From positions 1 to 13,418 of the forward strand of contig PYST01000598.1 in NCBI GenBank assembly GCA_003049485.1: a stretch of 13,418 nucleotides of DNA. The letters run 5' to 3'. This DNA is from Ophioceras dolichostomum. Lineage: Eukaryota; Ascomycota; Sordariomycetes; Magnaporthales; Ophioceraceae. The first letter of the stretch is position 1. Each line of letters starts with the position of its first letter. Under the pieces are notes generated by a model. That model was not told the origin of the DNA. It saw only the letters and a list, made by a program, of their open reading frames with translations, and searched no databases. Shown in pieces: positions 1 to 7,595 of the stretch. A program made the translations under genes and the position numbers.

Positions 1-117
1 ATGGCTTCATAGTTGGTTGGAAAAGCCATTGTGATTTTTTTCCGATTTTTCCTAGCGTTATTTTGTGGTGAAATGCGGTGTCCCGGAGGCAGGGTTGATG
101 AAGGTATCACGAGATGC

Positions 118-147
118 GGGTGGCCGATATCCAGGGGTGGCCGATAT
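118..147. repeat. Two 13-bp direct repeats upstream of the alanyl-tRNA synthetase gene
   Basis: GGGTGGCCGATAT occurs at 118-130 and again at 135-147, a 17-bp period. The pair lies about 240-270 bp upstream of the alanyl-tRNA synthetase start and just before an AT-rich TATAATAAAA stretch (165-174). It could be a pair of transcription factor sites, but I do not recognise the motif and it may be chance. Confidence 0.45.
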
Positions 148-164
148 TGTGGGGCGCGAGCTTA

Positions 165-289
165 TAATAAAATTTGTGGAAAGGGCAGTAGAGGGTTTTG
201 CCGTAGAGGACTACTATAAGCCCCCGCACTGTGACTGGTGAGTCATTGCTAAAACGCTGCCTTGAAAAAAGTGTTTCGCTCCTTTTCAG
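165..289 (+). promoter_or_regulatory. Probable core promoter and 5' leader, with a possible leader intron, of the alanyl-tRNA synthetase gene
   Basis: TATAATAAAA at 165-174 is a TATA-like element. A consensus donor GTGAGT begins at 238. A CTAAAAC sequence at 249-255 could act as a branch site, and CAG acceptors follow, the nearest ending at 289 (TTTTCAG), directly before an ATG at 291. This suggests a leader intron of 52 nt. A second possible acceptor, GCTAG ending at 380, would remove the upstream ATG altogether. The splice signals are visible; their use is inference. Confidence 0.35.
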
Positions 290-290
290 C

Positions 291-380
291 ATGCTTCTGC
301 TCCATCACCAACGCAAAATCACGCCTAGCCTCTTCGCCTATCGACGCCTCTCACCTCAACGCCGCCGCTGCCACCGCTAG
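291..380 (+). other. In-frame upstream ORF resembling a mitochondrial presequence, closed by TAG
   Basis: An ATG at 291 opens a 29-codon frame that is in phase with the alanyl-tRNA synthetase ATG at 387 and is stopped by TAG at 378-380, two codons before that ATG. The peptide starts MLLLHHQRK, has seven Arg and one Lys and no Asp or Glu, as mitochondrial targeting presequences do. Fungi commonly make cytosolic and mitochondrial alanyl-tRNA synthetase from one gene by alternative starts; yeast ALA1 uses upstream non-AUG codons. I infer this is, or was, the mitochondrial presequence. As written, TAG blocks fusion to the enzyme. It could also simply be a regulatory upstream ORF. Confidence 0.4.
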
Positions 381-386
381 CCCGCG

Positions 387-3300
387 ATGGCGTCGACTCC
401 AGGCCAGTGGCCCGCTAAGAAAGTGCGCGATACCTTTCTCGAGTACTTCAAAGAGAAGAGCCATGTCTTCGGTAAGGGCCTCATCACCTCACATCCTGGC
501 ACGCTTGCAATGTCGTGCCGACAGCTGATTTGTGTCAAAACGAAAGTTCCTTCCTCGTCCGTCGTCCCCCTCAACGACCCTACCCTCTTGTTCACCAATG
601 CTGGCATGAATCAGTACAAGTCCATCTTCCTCGGAACCGTCGAGCCTCACTCGAGCTTCGCCCAGCTGCAGCGTGCCACCAACTCGCAAAAGTGCATCCG
701 CGCAGGCGGCAAGCACAACGACCTCGACGACGTCGGCAAGGACAGCTACCATCATACCTTCTTTGAGATGCTGGGCAACCGGTCATTCGGCGACTACTTC
801 AAGGAGGAGGCCATCTCGAACTCGTGGGAGCTGCTCACGGAGGTCTTCGGCCTCGATCCAGACAGGCTGTACGTCACCTACTTCGAGGGCTGCCCCGCCA
901 TCGGACTCGGCGCCGACGAGGAGGCCCGGGAGCTCTGGCGCGCCGTGGGCATCCCCGATGATCATATCATCCCTGGCGACATGAAGGATAACTTCTGGGA
1001 GATGGGAGAGCAAGGTCCTTGCGGCCCCTGCATCGAACTCCACTACGATCGGATCGGCGGCCGCAACGCCGCCCATCTCGTCAACCAAGACGATCCCAAC
1101 GTCCTCGAGATCTGGAACGTCGTCTTCATCCAATTCAACAGAGAGAGGCGGACAAGTCTCTGCGTCCTCTGCCGAACAAACATATCGATACTGGTATGGG
1201 ATTCGAGCGAATGGTATCCGTCCTGCAGAACAAGCTGTCCAACTACGATACGGATATATTCTCTCCGCTTTTCGCCAAGATCGAAGAGGTTACTGGAGCC
1301 CGCTCATACCAGGGAAAGTTTGGGGTCGAGGATGCAGATGGAATCGATACGGCATACCGTGTTGTTGCCGACCACGTGCGCACTTGCACGGTCGCCATAT
1401 CGGACGGCGCTATCCCCGACAATACGGGTCGCGGTTACGTTGTACGACGAATTCTACGACGAGGCGTCCGCTATGCTAGGAAGTACTTCAACGCCGAGAT
1501 CGGCACGTTCTTGTCCCGGATCGTACCTACAGTCGTCGAGCAGATAGGCGACATGTTTCCCGAGGTCTCGAAGAAGGAGCAGGAAGTCATATCCATCCTG
1601 GACGAAGAGGAGAAGGCCTTTGCTCTCAATCTGGACCGTGGAGAGGCCATGTTCAACAAGTATGCCCAGCAGTGCCGGATCAATGGTTCGACCGATCTCC
1701 CCGGAGCCTACGTTTGGCGTCTGGCGGACACTTACGGATTCCCCGTTGATCTAACGAGGCTTATGGCTGGAGAGCAGGGCCTTAGCATCAACGACGACGA
1801 CGTGCTCGCCGCCCAAGAGAAGGCTCGCGAAGCTAGCAAGGGCGGAAAGAAAGCTACCTCTGGCCTGGTTGCCCTCGACGTCTACGACCTTGCTGCTCTA
1901 GAGAGCATGGGCGACGTGCCCGCCACGGACGACGCTGCCAAATTCCAAAAGGGAGCTATCAAGGCCACCGTCAAAGCCGTGTACCACGGCTACAAGTTTC
2001 TGCAGAGCACGGCCGAGGTGGCCGACGGCGAGCAATTTGGCCTCCTCGACAAGACCAATTTCTTTGCCGAATCTGGCGGTCAGGAATTCGATACTGGACG
2101 GCTGGTCATCGACGACGTCGCCGAGGTAGACGTCACCAACGTGCAGACGTTCGGCGGGTACGTGCTCCACACCGGCCACGTCAAGTACGGTATCCTCTCG
2201 GTCGGGGACGAGGTCATCGCCGGGTATGACGAGCTGCGGCGTCAGCCTATCCGGATGAACCATACCGGAACCCCATATCCTCAACTTTGCTTTACGGGAG
2301 GTCCTCGGTAGACAAGTCGACCAGAAAGCTCGCTCGTGTCGCCTGAAAAGTTGCGATTCGATTTCTCGCACAAGGCGGCCCTTACCGATGAGGAACTCCA
2401 GCGCATTGAGGAGATCTCGGTTCGTTGTATCGGGGACGACCTGGAGGTGTTCGCGGTAGACGTCGACCTTTCGACGGCGGAACGGATCAAAGGCGTACGT
2501 GCCGTTTTTGGCGAGACTTATCCGGATCCGGTCCGCGTCGTCTCAATCGGCGTGCCCATCGCCGAGCTCGTTTCCATCGTTGCCTCGGACGACTGGTGGA
2601 AGTACAGCATCGAGTTCTGCGGAGGTACGTACGTCGATAGGACGAAGGACGTGGAGCAATTCGTCCTCCTCGACGAGTCCAGCGTCGCCAAGGGCATCCG
2701 CCGCATCATCGCCGTCACCGGCCAGGGCGCCACCGAGGCACGGGAGGCTGCAGGTCGTTTCCAAGAGCGCCTCGCTCGCCTGGAGCGGATGTCCTTCTCG
2801 CACGACAAGGAGAATCTTGTCAAGCAGATGCAGACCGAGCTCGCCATGCTCGCCATCCCGACTCTGACCAAGAAGGCGCTGACGCCCCGCTTCGAAACGG
2901 TCGCCAAAGGCCTAGTCAAGGCGCGGAAGGCGGTGCAGAAGGCCCAGGTCGACGCGGCCGTCGGCCTAGTCGACGCGCATTTCGGGCAGGACAAGGCCAC
3001 TTGCTTCGTCACCAGGCCCATCACAGACTGGTCTGCCCACGCGCTGAACGACGCCGTCAAGCACGTCTCAGTCAAACACCAAGACAAGAGCGTGTACTTC
3101 ATTGGCATCGACAGCACTACCGGCAAGGTCCCACACGGGTGCTACGTCGCTCTGGTATGTCTCCTCTCCCTCGCCCTCCTCTCCCCTCCTGTTTCCCCTC
3201 GTCCTTCCCCTCATTTTTTTCTCCCCCTCTTCGTGTCGAACCGCGCTTACTCACGCCTCGGCGAAACAGAATCACACGTCCAAAGGCCTAGTGCCCAACG

Positions 3301-3443
3301 AGTGGGCCACCCGGGTCGCAGAGACGGTGGGGGGCAAGGTCGGAGGGAACGGTTCTGCCTGTGCAGGCAACGGAACGAACGCGGGCAACCTGGACAAGGC
3401 GGCGGAGGCTGCCGCCGCCTACCTCGAGAGGTTGAAGATCTAA
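387..3443 (+). CDS. ALA1: Alanyl-tRNA synthetase, three exons, reading frame broken by three indels (pseudogene or sequence errors)
   Basis: This class II synthetase charges tRNA-Ala with alanine and hydrolyses mischarged Ser/Gly-tRNA-Ala. The exons are 387-471, 547-3154 and 3270-3443; the introns (75 and 115 nt) have GTAAGG and GTATGT donors. Allowing for the indels, the product is about 954 aa, the usual fungal length. Visible parts are the N-terminal catalytic domain with QKCIRAGGKHND and GPCGPC, HIDTGMGFER near residue 245, motif 3 GRGYVVRRILRR near 322, the editing domain with HTGTH (His600, His604) and CGGT (Cys719), and the C-Ala domain. Breaks are an extra AG in AGAGAGAG (1140-1147), an extra C in 2271-2274 inside the HTGTH codons, and one missing base at 2328-2329. 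Conserved residues also differ: W to R (780-782) in MLGNWSFGDYF, S/T to I (1032-1034) after GPCGPC, and the CGGTH zinc histidine to Y (2630-2632). Family identity is certain; whether the gene works is not. Confidence 0.93.
1140..1147 (+). other. Frameshift 1 in the alanyl-tRNA synthetase gene: (AG)4 with two extra bases
   Basis: The protein reads correctly as ...FIQFNRE up to 1145 and continues correctly as ADKSLRPLPNKHID from 1148. The two bases at 1146-1147 are surplus, an extra AG unit in a short AG run. Without correction the first frame ends at 1547. No GT...AG pair could remove the insertion as an intron. Confidence 0.85.
2271..2329 (+). other. Frameshifts 2 and 3 in the alanyl-tRNA synthetase gene: +1 then -1 flanking 18 codons
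   Basis: CCCC at 2271-2274 has one C too many, so HTGT is followed by an out-of-frame reading that meets TAG at 2309-2311. The 18 codons from 2274 to 2327 read HILNFALREVLGRQVDQK in the shifted frame, exactly what the family has here. One base is missing at 2328-2329, after which SLVSPEKLRFDF resumes in the earlier frame. The lesion cuts the HxxxH zinc-binding motif of the editing site. An intron explanation fails because the stretch codes for conserved protein. Confidence 0.85.
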
Positions 3444-5052
3444 CTCCCTTGTGGCTGTGGCAGCGGCATGGGGTAGCACGTGACCTAGAACACGTGGTGA
3501 CCCCTCTTTAGATTGGCTGCCCTAGCTTTCAAAGAGTCACACACAACTCTTCGTCACCTCTGAGTCATGCTTTAGCTTTAGGTTGGTAGTGGCAGTTAAC
3601 GTAGTATTCGTTAATGGCAAAAATCGATGGATTTACTTGTTCTTTCTCGCGCTGGTGTGATAGATGTTGAGTGCAGATCACTTTTTCTCACAATCATCTG
3701 TACCGTAGTCATCCACTACATCCCTCCAACCATTCGGGAATTGTATGTTACTAGCATACCGTATCGTGGCCTGAAGGCTTTCCGGGCTCAGAAGCCCAGT
3801 TGAGAGCTTCCATATTTTTTACCGTGCTCTCTATCTAATCACTGACCATTCAAGTGTCATCATCAGAGTGATCGATGTTCGCCGTGTTCGACAACAGAGG
3901 GAGGAAACTCGGACTACTAATAAGATATCGGGGCCACCCTCTGAGGTTTATTGTTCCCAAGGCCAAAATCTTATCCTGATCGTAAGGGAATTACCGTACA
4001 CCCAGGAGACCAGTTATCTAATGGAAAACTGCGACGTAAACCTGCAAGGGCTCGAGGTTATTTCCTCCGGTTCCTTCTTTTTTTTTCGATGTTTTCTATC
4101 CTCTGTCCGCATTGTTAAGTAAGCACCTTGTCTCGGCTAAGTCCGCCTGGAGAAAGGGCGGGAGAGCGGGACGAGATACGGGAGAAATTGACTTGCATAA
4201 CAATGCTATGCTATGTCTCAACCGTTGAGAGTGTGAGGAGAGAGTGACTTCCGATCACCCTAGTCACCTTGCCTTGTGAGCTGGGTCCGCTCGTGGTCGA
4301 GGGTGGGTGCTGCTGCGTGTGCTGTCGGCGCTATCGGTCTTCTGTCTTCGTCTTTCTGGGCAAGTCTCCTAGTAGTCATGGACGCATGAGGCTGACCAAT
4401 GTTGAGGAAGCGGATGACTTCGATTTGCATCGATGCAGCCGGATGACAAGGAGGTAAACCCCGAGCCCCGAGCAGGGGAGAAGGCGTGCGTCGGAGATGA
4501 TTTGATGAATGTCAGCCAAGTCTATAAAAAGAATACCAGAGTCAATTCGAGCTTCTGTACTTCAAAGAAGTTTCAATGATAGTCCGCGTGAGTCAAACGG
4601 CGAGATGTTTTGGGGGAGCTGGGGTAACACAGAGGCTCGGTCGGCGGTACATGATTTGCTCCGATTCCGACGATACTGCCTCCCGTGTCCGCTCGAGAAC
4701 CCACCTCGACCCGGAGTACTACTGTACCAAGTACCAGGTACCATGCAGGTTCTTCCCGCTCATTGCAATTGACGGCGCCACTCTCGTGCACTTTTCACGC
4801 CTCTACTTCTGCGCAAATTATCTGGTGATTGTTGACGACTCCATGCCGGGCAGTGCCTGCTCGGACCTTTTGTCCCCAAATTCAGGAGCATTATTAATGA
4901 GGCTCGGTGTTCGACGAATTCCCCGGAAGACATGCTAACCCGGCCAAACGGAGCGGCAACGGTACCCCCGCGGCGTGACTTCTGCCTCCGTCCCTCCATC
5001 AATGATACCCAAACCCGTGCGCCTCACCTGATGGCCGACGGGGCGCGTTTCG
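3444..5052. other. Intergenic stretch with no supported gene
   Basis: Open frames here are short and resemble no family I know. I see a small hairpin, GGGCT-CAGA-AGCCC, at 3784-3797, about 340 bp past the synthetase stop; a T run (4078-4087); a TATAAAAA box at 4523-4530 followed 46 bp later by an ATG (4576) opening a 120-codon frame that I could not identify; and a 7-bp triple repeat at 4724-4744. The first few hundred bases should hold the synthetase 3' untranslated region and the last part the promoter of the flavin oxidoreductase gene. No clear AATAAA signal is seen close to the stop. Confidence 0.6.
4724..4744. repeat. Three tandem 7-bp units GTACCAN
   Basis: GTACCAA, GTACCAG and GTACCAT lie head to tail. 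The array includes the palindrome GGTACC. It lies about 730 bp upstream of the flavin oxidoreductase start. It could be a cluster of regulator sites or a simple replication slip. Confidence 0.55.
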
Positions 5053-5113
5053 CACGTGTAGGTCTCCTCGGCTAAATTCTTTCCGAATCTGTCCTCCTCC
5101 TTGGCTATATAAA
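5053..5113 (+). promoter_or_regulatory. Promoter of the flavin oxidoreductase gene: CACGTG element and TATA box
   Basis: TATATAAA at 5106-5113 is a consensus TATA box. CACGTG, the E-box bound by fungal bHLH factors, is at 5053-5058, about 50 bp upstream, a common spacing for an activator site. Transcription would then start near 5140-5180, giving an unusually long leader of about 300 nt before the ATG at 5477. Both motifs are visible; their role is inference. A branch-like GCTAAC (5132-5137) followed by an AG at 5147-5148 also resembles an intron end, so a further-upstream start cannot be excluded. Confidence 0.5.
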
Positions 5114-5148
5114 GACGCCTCAAAATCCGGTGCTAACTCGCCAGACAG

Positions 5149-5382
5149 ATGCCTCGTCTCGTGACAGAGTCGTCTTCGATCGATCCACCTGCCTTTTGCC
5201 ACTATCGGGGTGCCCTGATGCTAGATGTTTACTCGCTAGGGGCTACGCTCACTGGAAAGTTCAAGAAGCACCGAGACTCCGTGCCTCGGCTGCAACACGC
5301 ACAAGTACTACACGCGACCCGACTCGAGAGCACCGAGTCCCCTGTCGCCAGCCGCCTGTGGAGAAAAAGGATTCCAACGTAA
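5149..5382 (+). other. 77-codon upstream ORF in the leader of the flavin oxidoreductase gene
   Basis: An ATG 36 bp past the TATA box opens a 77-codon frame ending at TAA (5380-5382), 94 nt before the enzyme's ATG and in another frame. The peptide (starting MPRLVTESSS) matches nothing I recognise and has no signal or membrane segment. If transcribed it would be expected to reduce or regulate translation of the main frame. If transcription starts downstream of 5149 it is irrelevant. Confidence 0.3.
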
Positions 5383-5476
5383 ATAGCCACCCGCCTAGCC
5401 TAGACGGTGACTTTCGACAAGGGCAGATAGCTAGTGTAAAAAAGGGGACGTGCAAAGAAAAAGAAAGTCAGTCACA

Positions 5477-7283
5477 ATGGGGTCGGACTTGCAACTTGCA
5501 AAGCCCCTGACGCTCCCCTGCGGCCTCACGCTGCCCAACAGGGTGGTCAAGGCCGCCATGGCGGAGAATCTAGCGGACAAAAAACACCTTCCTGGAGAGG
5601 ATGTACTACGCGTGTATCGCGAATGGGCTGAAGGGGGCTGGGGCATGATGCTCACTGGTGAGTAGTACCTAGTGTCTCCTGACTGGTCTAGAAAGCATGG
5701 AGAAGCCAGGCACTGTTGCACTGCTAGCACATTGAACGAAAAACTCACGCATCCGTCTTCTTCCTATAGGCAACATTCAAGTGCAAACGACCTACCTCGG
5801 CGGGCCCGGCGACATGGCCATCCCAGACGCCTCCGTCGTGCCCGAAGAGAAAGTCATCGACGCCTACCGCGCCCTCAACGCCGTTGCAGCCAGCCAAGGC
5901 GCCGGCACGCCCCTCATAGCTCAGCTCAACCACCCGGGCCGCCAAGCGCCGGGCATGGCGGGCACGCGCTCGTTCTTCGCGAAGAACATCGCGCCCAGCC
6001 CCATCCCCATCCAGCTCGGCGGCGGCGGGGCGAGCCAGGCTTCTTCTCCACTGCTCCCCCGAATGATCAGCAAGCTCATGTTCGGCACGCCCCGTGAGAT
6101 GACGCACGACGACATCGCGGAGGTCGTGGCGCAGTTCGCGAGGGCGACGCGCATCATGGCGGAAGCCGGGCTGGCGGGCGTGCAGATCCACGGCGCGCAC
6201 GGGTATCTCGCCACGCAGTTCTTGAGTGCGAGGACGAACCAGAGGACGGATGAGTACGGCGGCACGGCGAGGAAGCGGGCGAGGTTCGTGGTGGAGATCT
6301 TGAGGGCCGTCAGGGAGGCGGTGCCGTCTGCAAAGTACAAGGGGTTCTGCATTGGGATCAAGCTCAACTCGGTCGATCACCAGTCTGAGCAGGAGCTGGG
6401 GGACTGCGTGGAGCAGATCGAGGCTATCGTCGAGGCGGGCGTCGACTTTATCGAGATCAGCGGCGGTTCGTATGAGGATCCCCAGGTATGTTTGTTTCTC
6501 GGACGATAAGATGTCAAGAGAAGCATTCTCATCATATCCACGTCCCCACTGTTCAGCCGTCACGGGAAGGATTCATTGGCACATCACATTCACACCCCGA
6601 TCCCCAAATCCCCACTCCGTCTCGTCCTCGTCCATTCGCCCTCATTAGCGCTTACATATGTCCCGGGAAACTATCCGAACGCCAATGCTGACACGCATCA
6701 TTGGGGAAACCCCAAAAAAATAAACAGATGGTCAAGGGACCCTCCTCGTCCCCGCAACGAGAAGTCAGGGAGTCGACGAAGAAGCGCGAGGCCTTCTTCC
6801 TCGAGTTCGCCAAGGCCATCCGGTCCCGCTTCCCGGACGTGCCCCTCATGGTCACGGGAGGCTTCCGAACCCGTTCCGGGATGGAGGTCGCCGTTCGCGG
6901 TGACGCCGACGGCGACGGCGACGGCGCCGCCCCCGCATGCGAGATCGTGGGCGTCGGCAGGCCGGCGTGTCTCAACCCGACGCTGCCGAGGGACGTTGTG
7001 TTCAACACGGCCGAGGTCAAGGACACCGATGCGGTGCTGGCCACGACTGATAAGATCCCCGTGCCGTTTTTGATTAAGCTGCTTGGGCTCGCTCAGGTTA
7101 TTGGGGCTGGGATAGAGAGTGTGAGTTGCATTGCCCTGTTCCCTTCGAAAAAGTCCCCCTAGGAAGCAGTAATGACGCTGCCTCTTCTTCGGAAAACGTT
7201 TTGTGCTATGAAGCTAATGGTTCTTGTTTCGGTGATCGCAGACATGGTACGGTACACAGCTCCAGAAGATCGGGAAGAAGTAA
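5477..7283 (+). CDS. NADH:flavin oxidoreductase, Old Yellow Enzyme family, four exons, 443 aa
   Basis: This is an FMN-dependent (TIM-barrel) ene-reductase type enzyme that uses NAD(P)H to reduce activated C=C bonds; the physiological substrate is unknown. It is probably cytosolic, as no targeting signal is seen. Exons are 5477-5657, 5770-6485, 6728-7120 and 7242-7283; the introns are 112, 242 and 121 nt, with donors GTGAGT, GTATGT and GTGAGT and branch sites GCTGAC (6687) and CTAAT (7214). Visible motifs are PNRVVKAAM (residues 30-38), the FMN-side LTGN, AQLNHPGRQ (111-119), the active-site HGAHGY with His201, His204 and catalytic Tyr206, NQRTDEYGG, IKLN, EISGGSYE, the phosphate-binding MVTGGFRTR (340-348) and GVGRPA. 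The start ATG has a good CACAATGG context. An Asp-Gly-rich insert at 358-369, coded by a GACGGC repeat, is unusual. It converges with the aldolase-like gene, ends 312 bp apart. Confidence 0.93.
6902..6925 (+). repeat. GAC(G/C)GC-type hexanucleotide repeat within the flavin oxidoreductase exon 3
   Basis: Four tandem hexamers (one GACGCC and three GACGGC) encode an alternating Asp-Ala/Gly run just before the CEIVGVGRPA phosphate-binding strand. In relatives this link between GM..A and the GxGRP segment is short, so the repeat lengthens a surface loop near the FMN phosphate site. A multiple of three keeps the frame open. Confidence 0.6.
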
Positions 7284-7595
7284 TAATGGTCTATGACGGT
7301 AGAGGTAGATGAGTAGAGATAGATGTCTGAGCCTGATCAGCATGGCTAATAATAGACAATTGGCGATGGAGAATGTGATAGACTGTTGGAAGAGACTTCT
7401 GACTGCAACTCTCTAGGTAGTTGTGTGAGATCTCGTATCGAAGAAACGATAGGCCCATAGTGACAAACAACACTAGTAGTACTAGACTCAGAACTCAGTT
7501 GTTAATCCTCTGTGACCCGCAATATTCAAACTTTGTTACACACCGTAGTAGGCTACTACTACCTCCTTAGACCATCCGAGTCCCCAAACCTCAAA
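7284..7595. other. Gap between two convergent genes
   Basis: The 312 bp hold the 3' ends of both the flavin oxidoreductase (+) and the aldolase-like gene (-), so their 3' untranslated regions probably lie close together or overlap. A 13-nt palindrome, CTAGTA-G-TACTAG, is at 7473-7485. I see no coding sequence here. Confidence 0.6.

Noticed and set aside
1..12. ATGGCTTCATAG at the left edge as the end of a gene
   Set aside because: It is a three-codon frame with a stop; nothing indicates the tail of a coding sequence.
1140..2335. Extra introns that would rescue the synthetase frame
   Set aside because: The +2 site has no GT...AG pair around it, and the 2271-2329 stretch encodes conserved residues, so neither can be an intron.
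1898..2371. 157-codon open frame on the minus strand
   Set aside because: It lies entirely antisense to the alanyl-tRNA synthetase exon, which explains its composition, and its protein resembles nothing.
5450..5476. Nine-codon N-terminal extension of the flavin oxidoreductase
   Set aside because: It would need a GTG start; the ATG at 5477 has a good context and gives the usual family N-terminus.
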